Assembly (NCBI GenBank): GCA_020636355.1
Contig: JACJYB010000026.1
Coordinates: 1-6,303 of the forward strand
Source of the DNA: Lewinellaceae bacterium
Lineage (GTDB): Bacteria; Bacteroidota; Bacteroidia; Chitinophagales; Saprospiraceae
Length of the DNA: 6,303 nt
Reading direction: 5' to 3'
Shown: one piece after another, positions 1 through 5,841 of the stretch
Position numbering within the stretch: the first letter of the stretch is position 1
How the letters are laid out: each line of letters starts with the position of its first letter
Position numbers and translations under genes: made by a program
Notes under the pieces: model-generated
The model's input: only the letters and a program-made list of their open reading frames with translations
Databases searched by the model: none
Told to the model about the DNA's origin: nothing

Positions 1-545
1 CCCAGGGCGCTTCTCTGATGGCTGAAGTGGATTATAAGGTGACGCTGATGTCAGGACTCCATGAGATCCTGGTCAACCGGTACGGAGCCAATGCCCTGCA
101 TGCCAACATGGAACTGGTAGGCCCCATCGAATACACTGACGAAGAGCAGGAATATGCCAAAGGCATTCAGCGGGCTACGGGTAAACCGGAAGTAGGCCTT
201 GACGGCAGCATCATGCCCCTTCAGGAGACCGTACCGATCACCCAGGGCGCCTCTACGGATGTGGGTGACGTGAGCTGGATTGTCCCGGAGATCAGCCTGA
301 CGGGAGCCACGGCACCGGTTGGTACGCCCTGGCATTCCTGGGCGGTGGTAGCCTGCGGCGGCATGTCCATCGGTCACAAGGGTATGATCTTCGCCGCCAA
401 GTCGCTGGCCTTGACCATGGCGGACCTCTTCCAAAACCGGCAGCTGATCTTTAAGATCCAGGAAGAATTCAAAGAGCGGAAAGGCGCTTACGAGTATAAA
501 CCGATTTTGCCGGATGCACCTCCGCCGATACCCACTAAGAGTTGA
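1..545 (+). CDS. M20-family amidohydrolase, AbgB-like, C-terminal part (5' end outside window)
   Basis: The reading frame is open from base 3, so the gene begins upstream; the ATG at 18 is an internal Met. About 180 C-terminal residues are visible, ending at TGA 543-545. They match the AbgB-like (p-aminobenzoyl-glutamate hydrolase subunit B) branch of M20 metallopeptidases. Recognisable blocks are GASTDVGDVSW, a GTPWHSW box, and SIGHKGMIFAAKSLALT followed by ADLF. The histidines of the last two boxes belong to the conserved catalytic-half motifs. Enzymes of this family are zinc-dependent and hydrolyse amide bonds of N-acyl amino acids or aminobenzoyl-glutamate; the real substrate cannot be read from this fragment. 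The tail, rich in proline (PILPDAPPPIP), is a normal family ending, so the stop looks genuine. Base composition is richer in G+C than the DNA that follows. Family assignment is firm, substrate is inference. Confidence 0.9.
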   Translation, partial: QGASLMAEVDYKVTLMSGLHEILVNRYGANALHANMELVGPIEYTDEEQEYAKGIQRATGKPEVGLDGSIMPLQETVPITQGASTDVGDVSWIVPEISLTGATAPVGTPWHSWAVVACGGMSIGHKGMIFAAKSLALTMADLFQNRQLIFKIQEEFKERKGAYEYKPILPDAPPPIPTKS

Positions 546-849
546 TGGGTTGAGGCAGAAAATAAGAATAGATTGGTGTGTGTAGCTATTCGACGGCTTA
601 TGCGCAACTTGATGCCGCGTGAGCCAGATGCCGGCAAAAGGAGAAAGCAAGTTTCTATACGTTAATAGTATGTGCATTTCTTGCTTGTGTAGAATAATTG
701 GCTTAATTTAAATTGCCCAACCGGAATATCATTTCATGCCACTAATACCCGCTGGATAAAATGCTATCAAATCTATTTTTTATTGCTAAATATGCTAATT
801 TCTAGGTTAAAATAAATGTAATTTATCATTTCAAATAAAATCATATTTC
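546..849. other. Intergenic gap with a composition break; no gene seen
   Basis: About 300 bases without a convincing gene. The first 100 bases keep the moderate G+C of the upstream gene; from about 650 the sequence turns very AT-rich. The frame of the amidohydrolase stays open for 39 codons past its stop, to TAA 663-665, but gives an arginine-rich peptide I do not recognise. Small dyads are present: AGCAAG at 647-652 with CTTGCT further on, the perfect palindrome AATTTAAATT at 705-714 flanked by TTGG (698-701) and CCAA (717-720), and ATCAT/ATGAT at 840-854 overlapping the next start codon. None has the GC-rich stem and T-run of a standard terminator. I see no clear Bacteroidota-type promoter (TTG, then TAnnTTTG). 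Confidence 0.5.
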
Positions 850-1518
850 ATGATACAAATACTACTGGCATTAAACTGGATTGTTTCAGTAACTTATTGC
901 AACCCAGTTTTACTAAATACTCCGGACTGTGAGGTTTATTTTGCTGAATCAACCAGTAATTATAAGGCTGCTTCTGACGGTGAAACTCTTTTTGAGAGGA
1001 AGGGATATACTGTAAAAGAGTTAATAAGTGAAGTTTATGAAGACACGAAAGTTGAAATAAAATGTACAGAAATTAATCTCTATAAAACATATGATTTGAA
1101 AATAATGTGCAAGAGTATTAATAATCAGGATACCTTAAAACGAATATTTGTTAAATTAATTAAGACGCATTTTAATGGTGATTTGGAATTTACAATTGAT
1201 ACGGTTAAATGTCATGTATTGTTTAGTGACTTCATTAGTCTTCCTGTTTGTGATGACTATTTCATTCTTGAAAAATATACAAGAAATGATCGATATTATA
1301 AGGTAGATTGTGGTAAGGTTCAATTAATTCCTAAAATATTAATGGACTGGTATGGGGAAGAAATGAAAAGCAATCTGTCAGATGATGTAGACTATACCTT
1401 TGAATTATACGATAAAGGTTCATTGGGGCTGACTTTAGATTACCTTAAAAACGAGATGAACATAAATAATAAAGTTGAAAACTGTTCCAAAGAGGTGATT
1501 TCTATTAATTGCCATTAG
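850..1518 (+). CDS. Orphan exported protein, possibly divergent DUF3738/TIGR03435-like
   Basis: Encodes 222 residues. The N-terminus, MIQILLALNWIVSVTYC, is a hydrophobic stretch resembling a signal peptide, though it lacks the usual basic residue; the Cys at 17 is not in a proper lipobox because Tyr precedes it. No other ATG is available in frame before the upstream stop (808-810). The mature part contains GYTVKELISEVYED (about 52-65), then YDLKI followed by a helix-like LKRIFVKLIKTHF (about 115-127). Near the end come DYTFELYDKGSLGLTLDYL and a Cys-Ser-Lys-Glu-Val-Ile-Ser-Ile ending. This order parallels DUF3738 proteins: an LI..aY helix, a yDi strand, a short helix before an RFkL-like segment, a terminal DfeL strand, a helix, and a pveVlvId ending. 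That match is by eye and may be wrong. Codons are strongly AT-biased, unlike both flanking operons, suggesting transfer. It has no close neighbour gene, so it is probably transcribed alone. Confidence 0.7.
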   Translation: MIQILLALNWIVSVTYCNPVLLNTPDCEVYFAESTSNYKAASDGETLFERKGYTVKELISEVYEDTKVEIKCTEINLYKTYDLKIMCKSINNQDTLKRIFVKLIKTHFNGDLEFTIDTVKCHVLFSDFISLPVCDDYFILEKYTRNDRYYKVDCGKVQLIPKILMDWYGEEMKSNLSDDVDYTFELYDKGSLGLTLDYLKNEMNINNKVENCSKEVISINCH

Positions 1519-1967
1519 ACCATGAATGGTATTGGATTTGCTTTAATTTTCTAAAATTTAGGCGCTCAAAGGAATCAGAAGAGAAGGCGATTTACTGGGG
1601 ACACAATTTTGATCTGTTTTAAACTTGTTGGATCAAACTTAGATAGTAATCGTGGGCATGTTTGATGGATTACCCCGTAACTATTCATAGAATGACAATG
1701 CTTTAATTGTAGTGACAGGATTGTTTCTAATGTACATCTTATTTGATAATATTGTATATTCATTATATTGTCGATAAATTGGAATTAGAGCAACTCAACT
1801 GGATAAAAGGAAAATATTTTGAAGTTTCGCACTGTAATTACTACATATCCAGGGATATTTAAAATGAAAGTCAAGTTGTCCATATTACCAATAATATGTA
1901 ATGTTATTTATTGTCAAGTGGATCGCTAAGTGACTTCTTTCAGAGCCTTTGATAAATCGATGAACTA
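1519..1967. other. AT-rich gene-poor gap with possible gene remnants
   Basis: About 450 bases without an intact gene. Three short plus-strand frames look somewhat protein-like. One at 1509-1622 overlaps the end of the previous gene in another frame and ends in YWGHNFDLF. One at 1731-1860 has no start codon and contains LNWIKGKYFEVSHCN. The third, at 1864-1929, is listed separately. In DNA this AT-rich, open frames of 35-45 codons can occur by chance, so these are weak candidates for decayed coding sequence. Upstream of the AraC gene, GTCAAGT occurs twice (1870-1876 and 1913-1919) and AAGTGACTT lies at 1928-1936; these could be regulatory sites. No terminator with a T-run, RNA gene, or mobile-element end was recognised. 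Confidence 0.5.
1864..1929 (+). pseudogene. Possible severed signal peptide (21 codons)
   Basis: An ATG at 1864 opens a 21-codon frame that starts MKVKLSILPIICNVIYCQ and stops at TAA 1927-1929. It has a basic start, a hydrophobic core and a YCQ end, which is what a Bacteroidota Sec signal peptide looks like, but the protein ends where the mature part should begin. It could be the leftover 5' end of a lost exported-protein gene, a short leader peptide ahead of the AraC gene (whose ATG is 38 bases after the stop), or chance. It also resembles the N-terminus of the 850-1518 protein in the style of its ending (VTYCN against VIYCQ), though not residue by residue. No homologous continuation was found in the other two frames downstream. 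Confidence 0.25.
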
Positions 1968-2837
1968 ATGGATTTATTTGAAACACAAAAATTACATCCG
2001 CATATATTTAAGCAATTTATACTAAAAGACATTCTGTTTCTATATTATAGTTGTCCCCAGAGAGATAAAATACTTCAATTGTACTCAAAGCATATACAAT
2101 TTAATTTTACTATCAGTGGTAAGAGGATCTTTCATCACGGCAACAACTCCTGGGTATCTGATCAGAACAAAGGATTACTTGTAAAAAAATGTGCATTTCT
2201 CCAGGAGTTGCCCCCGGATTATGAAGGATGGGACGTGTTGGTATTCTATCTGAAGGATGATTATTTACGTGCTGTGTTTGAAGAATTTCGCCCTTATTTG
2301 AATCTTGATAATTTGCCTGATTCAAATGAGGAAATGCTGGAATCTTTTGCAATTGATGATCAAATTCGGTTCGGTTATCAGAGTTTGATTCCATACTTTG
2401 GTTCTAAACGAGAATTACCTGACAGCATCTTGGAAGGCAAGTTTAAGGAGCTGCTTTTCAATATTTTCGTGCATCCGGACAATAAGCACGTACTTGCTTA
2501 TATCCTACGCATCGTAGACCGGTATGCTGTACCCATTTGGAAAGTCATGGAAGAAAACTTTATGTATGATTTGAAAATTAAGGACTTTGCCAATATATCA
2601 AATCGAAGCCTGTCAACATTTAAGACTGATTTTAAGAATTATTATCATACCTCGCCTGCTAAGTGGCTTACTGAGCGGAGACTCAAAAGAGCAAAGTCCA
2701 TTTTGGAAAGCAGCAATAAAACTATTCGTGAAATTGCATTTGAATCCGGCTTCAATAATGCGTCACATTTTAGCAGGGTATTCAAGGATGCATTTGGGAT
2801 GAATCCTTCAGATCTGCGTAATGTGCCAACCAAATAG
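1968..2837 (+). CDS. AraC-family transcriptional regulator (ExsA-like N-terminal domain)
   Basis: Encodes 289 residues, a normal length for the family. Residues about 1-170 form the sensor/dimerisation half, with a cupin-like stretch FTISGKRIFHH, then LLVKKCAFLQE and WDVLVFYLKDDYLR, as in the ExsA-like N-terminal domain common in Bacteroidota. Residues about 190-289 are the paired helix-turn-helix DNA-binding domain. The first HTH covers about 202-222 (LKIKDFANISNRSLSTFKTDF), then SPAKWLTERRLKRAKSIL (229-246), and the second HTH about 253-274 (IREIAFESGFNNASHFSRVF), ending FGMNPSDLR. All the hallmark residues are present. The start at 1968 is fixed by a nearby upstream stop; the ribosome site is weak. 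It lies directly upstream of, and on the same strand as, the Dabb and flavoprotein genes, so it most likely regulates them, probably as an activator; the inducer is unknown. Stop at 2835-2837. Confidence 0.95.
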   Translation: MDLFETQKLHPHIFKQFILKDILFLYYSCPQRDKILQLYSKHIQFNFTISGKRIFHHGNNSWVSDQNKGLLVKKCAFLQELPPDYEGWDVLVFYLKDDYLRAVFEEFRPYLNLDNLPDSNEEMLESFAIDDQIRFGYQSLIPYFGSKRELPDSILEGKFKELLFNIFVHPDNKHVLAYILRIVDRYAVPIWKVMEENFMYDLKIKDFANISNRSLSTFKTDFKNYYHTSPAKWLTERRLKRAKSILESSNKTIREIAFESGFNNASHFSRVFKDAFGMNPSDLRNVPTK

Positions 2838-2845
2838 AAAAGAAA

Positions 2846-2873
2846 TTAAGCTTTTCAGAACATGCTTGCTTAA
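2846..2873 (+). repeat. Small inverted repeat just after the AraC gene
   Basis: TTAAGC at 2846-2851 and GCTTAA at 2868-2873 form a perfect 6-base inverted repeat with a 16-base spacer, nine bases after the regulator's stop codon. AAGC at 2848-2851 can alternatively pair with GCTT at 2864-2867. The stem is short and AT-rich and no T-run follows, so it is a poor intrinsic terminator; it could be an inefficient one, letting some transcription reach the next gene, or a protein-binding dyad. Confidence 0.25.
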
Positions 2874-2876
2874 ACC

Positions 2877-2946
2877 AAGTCGATACTTTTACTTCCATTA
2901 AGTCTCATTTTGCAAGATTTAGACTTACCGTAACCTGGTAAATCTG
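2877..2946 (+). promoter_or_regulatory. Candidate operator and promoter for the Dabb-oxidase genes
   Basis: The gap before the Dabb gene holds a perfect 7-base inverted repeat, TAAGTCT (2899-2905) and AGACTTA (2921-2927), with 15 bases between, so the half-site centres are 22 bases (about two helical turns) apart. AAGT or its complement ACTT occurs five times in 50 bases (2877, 2885, 2891, 2900, 2923). Twelve bases past the dyad, TAAATCTG at 2939-2946 differs by one base from the Bacteroidota -7 element TAnnTTTG; an upstream TTTTG at 2908-2912 is spaced somewhat wider than usual. The arrangement, dyad then -7 box then ATG at 2983, fits a regulated promoter, with the neighbouring AraC protein the obvious candidate ligand. 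This is inference from pattern and position only. Confidence 0.35.
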
Positions 2947-2982
2947 TGAAATAAGAGATGTCAGCTTTACAAATTGAATGCG

Positions 2983-3357
2983 ATGAAATGGATTAAATGT
3001 TTAGTGATCTTACCCTTATTCAGCCTATTTAACAACGGAACAACCTTCCAAGATGCTTCAATTTCAAAGAAATATCATCATGTCCTGTTATTTCAATGGA
3101 AAGACAGCCTCGATCTTAACGTTAAGAAGGAAGTGATCCAATTATTCAAAAATCTCCCAGCAAAAATTGATGGTTTTGAGGAAGTTTCCATTGTAGATTT
3201 GGCTGAATCGTCGGAGGGATTCAACACGATATGTTTCCAGGTCTTCAATTCAATAGAAGCCTACCAGCAATACAAATCTCATCCAGACCATGCAAAGATC
3301 TCGGAAATCGGACCTCCCTTGTTAAGCGGATTTAGTGAGTTTGATTATTGGAAATAA
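2983..3357 (+). CDS. Exported Dabb (stress-responsive A/B barrel) domain protein
   Basis: From the ATG at 2983 the product has 124 residues; an in-frame TTG nine bases upstream is a less likely start because the ATG gives a clean basic n-region, MKWIK. Residues 1 to about 23 (core CLVILPLFSLF) look like a Sec signal peptide without a lipobox. Residues about 31-123 form a Dabb domain, a small ferredoxin-like fold that dimerises into a barrel. It opens HHVLLFQWK, continues with a helix VKKEVIQLFKNLP, the VSIVDLAESS segment, a strand FNTICFQVF, and the hallmark YQQYKSHPDH. His33, Tyr97, His100 and His103 line up with positions conserved in the family, including the His5, Tyr72 and His78 of plant olivetolic acid cyclase. 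This shows the fold, not that reaction. The flavoprotein gene follows 19 bases later, so the two are probably one transcript. Confidence 0.88.
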   Translation: MKWIKCLVILPLFSLFNNGTTFQDASISKKYHHVLLFQWKDSLDLNVKKEVIQLFKNLPAKIDGFEEVSIVDLAESSEGFNTICFQVFNSIEAYQQYKSHPDHAKISEIGPPLLSGFSEFDYWK

Positions 3358-3376
3358 CCTGAAAGAACCAATTGTT

Positions 3377-4744
3377 ATGAATTATGCAACCTTGGAAAAT
3401 GAAATTAGTGGTAAGGTCATCACCCCGGAGCATTCAAATTATGACGAAGTCCGGTCGATCTACAATGGTATGATCGACAAAAGACCGGATGCAATTGTTC
3501 GATGCTTAACTACCGAAGATGTGGTTGCGGCTGTCCATTTTGCCCGCGAACATCACCTGGAAACCGCTATACGCAGTGGTGGACACAATGGAGCAGGTCT
3601 GGCCTTGGTAGAACATGGCCTTGTCATTGATTTGTCGGAGATGAAATCCATCGAAATAGATGCTGAATCCAAGACAGCTGTCATTCAGCCTGGAAATACA
3701 TTAAAAAATATTGATGATGCCACGCATAAATTTGGATTGGCTTTACCAGGAGGAATAGTCGGGACTACCGGCATCGGAGGTCTAACTCTCGGGGGTGGGC
3801 TGGGTTATCTCACAAGAAAAGGAGGCCTTACTATTGATAATTTATTGGAATGCACTGTGGTACTGGCATCGGGCGAAGTAGTTACGACCAATGTAGAATC
3901 TCATCCTGATCTATTCTGGGCGCTTAGAGGTGGCGGTGGCAATTTTGGCATTGTGGTATCATTTACATTTAAATTACTGGAAGTGTCTACAGTTTATGGT
4001 GGGCCGATGCTATGGTCGTTGGATCAGGCAAGGGATATAATGGCTCATTTCGATCAATTTCTTGCACAGTCATCCAATGAAGTGAGTGGTTTTTTCGCTT
4101 TTCTAACCGTGCCTCCCGTCGATCCTTTTCCGGAACATTTACACTTACAAAAGGTATGCGGAATCGTTTGGTGCATATCCACCGATGCTGCCGAAGGCCA
4201 ACAGATACTCCAACCATTCCGGGATCATTTTCCACCTATTCTCGATTTTGTCGGTGAACTTCCAATGCCGGCTCTGAATAGTATGTTTGATCCGCTTTAT
4301 CCCCCTGGATTGCAATGGTATTGGAAAGCACATTTTGTAAAGGAGGTAAGTGACGAATACATTGAAGTCAATCTCAGGTATGCCCAGGAAATCCCTACAG
4401 TTCATTCATTAATGCATCTTTATCCAATTGATAGACAAGGGGCTGCAGTCGCTTCCCATGCAACAGCCTGGAATTTCAGGGACGCCAGGTACGCCCAGGT
4501 TATTTGCGGGGTGGACCCTGATCCTAATCAGGCAGATCAATTAAAAGAATGGGCACGATCCTATTACGACGCCCTGGTCCCTGTAACGATGGGAGGAGCC
4601 TATGTTAATTTTATGATGGATGAAGGGCAGGACAAAGTAAAAGATTCATATAAAAGTAATTACGACCGGCTGGTAAAAATAAAAGCTCAGTACGATCCCT
4701 CCAATTTCTTCCACATCAATCAAAACATAAAACCAATTCCATAA
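3377..4744 (+). CDS. FAD-linked oxidase, berberine-bridge (BBE) type
   Basis: From ATG 3377 the product is 455 residues, normal for the family. An in-frame GTG at 3335 would overlap the Dabb gene by 23 bases and add an unconserved 14-residue tail, so I prefer the ATG, which has a purine-rich GAAAGAA at 3361-3367. Residues about 36-205 are the FAD_binding_4 (PCMH-type) domain: RSGGHN with His70, the expected 8-alpha-histidyl FAD attachment site, then GTTGIGGLTLGGGLGYLTRKGG (about 129-150), DNLL and RGGGGNFGIV (184-193). In bicovalent BBE enzymes a Cys sits where this protein has Val128, so only single covalent attachment is expected. The C-terminal BBE module is at about 405-455, with AYVNFM, YDPSNFF and NQNI. 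Such enzymes oxidise alcohols, sugars or phenolics, passing electrons to oxygen to make peroxide or to another acceptor; the substrate here is unknown. No signal peptide is visible. Confidence 0.93.
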   Translation: MNYATLENEISGKVITPEHSNYDEVRSIYNGMIDKRPDAIVRCLTTEDVVAAVHFAREHHLETAIRSGGHNGAGLALVEHGLVIDLSEMKSIEIDAESKTAVIQPGNTLKNIDDATHKFGLALPGGIVGTTGIGGLTLGGGLGYLTRKGGLTIDNLLECTVVLASGEVVTTNVESHPDLFWALRGGGGNFGIVVSFTFKLLEVSTVYGGPMLWSLDQARDIMAHFDQFLAQSSNEVSGFFAFLTVPPVDPFPEHLHLQKVCGIVWCISTDAAEGQQILQPFRDHFPPILDFVGELPMPALNSMFDPLYPPGLQWYWKAHFVKEVSDEYIEVNLRYAQEIPTVHSLMHLYPIDRQGAAVASHATAWNFRDARYAQVICGVDPDPNQADQLKEWARSYYDALVPVTMGGAYVNFMMDEGQDKVKDSYKSNYDRLVKIKAQYDPSNFFHINQNIKPIP

Positions 4745-4888
4745 ATATTACATGTCGACTCCTTTAGCTAAACAACTGGTTTCGGTATTCAAATTGCTTT
4801 ATTTTTTGAGAGGGAGTGTAAAGCACGGATATTTCAAAAACTAAATATTGGACTGCCTTTGCATTGTCTTCAACATAATCCCATGTTA

Positions 4889-4920
4889 CCAAAAGCCCAG
4901 GATAGAAGATGGGATTTTGG
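4889..4920. terminator. Possible bidirectional stem-loop between convergent genes
   Basis: CCAAAAGCCC at 4889-4898 and GGGATTTTGG at 4911-4920 pair over ten positions with one mismatch, around a 12-base loop. It lies between the ends of two converging genes (4744 and 4935), where a terminator serving both strands is expected. No clean T-run follows on either strand, so it is not a textbook intrinsic terminator. GGGATT of the right arm can also pair with AATCCC further left: AATCCCAT at 4877-4884 matches ATGGGATT at 4909-4916 perfectly. A third dyad, GAAATGA/TCATTTC at 4920-4926 and 4935-4941, spans the stop codon of the minus-strand gene. The rest of 4745-4876 shows only a weak ATATTT/AAATAT dyad (4829-4848) and a T-run at 4799-4807. 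Confidence 0.4.
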
Positions 4921-4934
4921 AAATGAATTTGAAA

Positions 4935-5822
4935 TCATTTCACCACTTTCTCAGCATATTGATAGCCTTCTTCCCACCAGGCCTTCATGATGTCCGGGAA
5001 AAAAACGAAGGAGTTGTCCGTCAGTTTCCGGGGTGTATGGTAGAAGTTGACTTCCACATCGGTATAGCGGCTCTCCAGCAATCCGATGAAGATGTCGTCC
5101 TGTCCGATCTGGGTGAGCATGAAATCCATGGATGATGTCAATACATTGAAGGCATTGCGGGAAAGCGGTTTGACAACTTCCCGGATGCGGGGATTCAGGA
5201 CGATCACATCGATGACTTTGGCGCCCAGATTGATGGCCTCCTGCAGGGGTACCAGATTGCCGAAGCCTCCATCCGCGTATTCGTTGCCGTTCTTGACGAC
5301 CAGACTCATGAAAGGCACCAGGTTGGCGGATAACCAGATCCAGTCGCAGAAATCATCATACGTATTGTCCCGGGCATATTTGTATTCTACCACATTGCGG
5401 CTGAGGTTGGACACGGTGACGATCACCCGCTTGTTGCTGTTTTTACGGATGCGCTCAAAGTCCTCGGGACTCATGGTGCGGCTGATCAGCTTGCGCAGGT
5501 TTTTGCTTTCACCAAACGTCTTTCTTCCTTTCACAAACTGGATAAAGGTGTTAAAGTGGTTGATGCTGACGTTGATCTGCCCATCCGGCATGCGCTTGAT
5601 GTGGAAGGGATTGATGTTAAAGATGTCGTGCTGATGGACGGAAGTATAAGCTTCTTTCAGCCGGTCAACTTCGCCAATGGAAAGCATCGGGATCAATAAA
5701 CTGCCCGTGGAGGTACCCACAAAAAAGTCGTATTCCCGCTTGGCTTCCTGTAGCAGGTATTGGGCGATGCCTCCGGCAAATGCTCCTTTATTTCCTCCAC
5801 CCGATATGACTAGTGCCCGCAT
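4935..5822 (-). CDS. Patatin-like phospholipase
   Basis: Encodes 295 residues on the minus strand, from ATG 5822-5820 to TGA 4937-4935. The patatin domain is complete. The oxyanion block SGGGNKGAFAGG is at 7-18, the nucleophile elbow GTSTG at 36-40 (Ser38), a WIWLSANLVPFMSLV segment at 161-175 corresponds to the family's conserved block III, and YADGGFGNLVP follows at 182-192 with Asp184 as the second member of the Ser-Asp dyad. VIDVIVLNP (203-211) is the usual strand after it. Enzymes of this family hydrolyse acyl esters of phospholipids or other lipids. There is no signal peptide or membrane segment, and nothing like the POTRA/barrel domains of secreted two-part patatins, so the protein is probably cytoplasmic. 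It starts 19 bases after the upstream esterase-like gene, suggesting co-transcription. Base composition matches that neighbour and not the AT-rich centre of the window. Confidence 0.95.
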   Translation of the reverse strand: MRALVISGGGNKGAFAGGIAQYLLQEAKREYDFFVGTSTGSLLIPMLSIGEVDRLKEAYTSVHQHDIFNINPFHIKRMPDGQINVSINHFNTFIQFVKGRKTFGESKNLRKLISRTMSPEDFERIRKNSNKRVIVTVSNLSRNVVEYKYARDNTYDDFCDWIWLSANLVPFMSLVVKNGNEYADGGFGNLVPLQEAINLGAKVIDVIVLNPRIREVVKPLSRNAFNVLTSSMDFMLTQIGQDDIFIGLLESRYTDVEVNFYHTPRKLTDNSFVFFPDIMKAWWEEGYQYAEKVVK

Positions 5823-5841
5823 AATCCGTCCGGATCTTTAG

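Noticed and set aside
575..665. GTGTGTG near 575 and GAGCCAGATGCCGGCAAAAG near 620, reminiscent of a group II intron start and domain V
   Set aside because: The right-hand strand needed to close a domain V hairpin is absent, the two pieces are only some 40 bases apart, and there is no reverse transcriptase gene in the window.
51..677. Long minus-strand open frame opposite the amidohydrolase gene
   Set aside because: It lies antisense to a clearly conserved protein and runs into intergenic DNA; its product matches no family and reads as a shadow of G+C-rich codons.
698..720. TTGG/CCAA flanking AATTTAAATT as a terminator for the amidohydrolase gene
   Set aside because: The stem is interrupted and AT-rich, no T-run follows, and it lies about 150 bases past the stop codon.
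1509..1622. Frame continuing after the orphan gene in another phase (ending YWGHNFDLF), as evidence of a frameshift in that gene
   Set aside because: The orphan protein already has a plausible natural end, and about 37 open codons in this composition can be chance; kept only as a possible remnant.
1575..1763. Minus-strand frame of 62 codons in the gap before the AraC gene
   Set aside because: No recognisable motif, unusual composition, no ribosome site, and the length is unremarkable for AT-rich non-coding DNA.
2974..2982. TTG start for the Dabb gene nine bases before the ATG
   Set aside because: The ATG at 2983 gives a better signal-peptide start and TTG starts are uncommon.
3335..3379. 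GTG start at 3335 giving the oxidase 14 extra residues and a 23-base overlap with the Dabb gene
   Set aside because: The extra residues are simply the Dabb gene's end and spacer read in another frame, they form no signal peptide, and an ATG with a purine-rich upstream stretch is available at 3377.
5086..5634. Long plus-strand open frame opposite the patatin gene
   Set aside because: The minus strand carries all patatin catalytic motifs; the plus-strand product is Leu/Ser/Arg-rich low-complexity shadow sequence.
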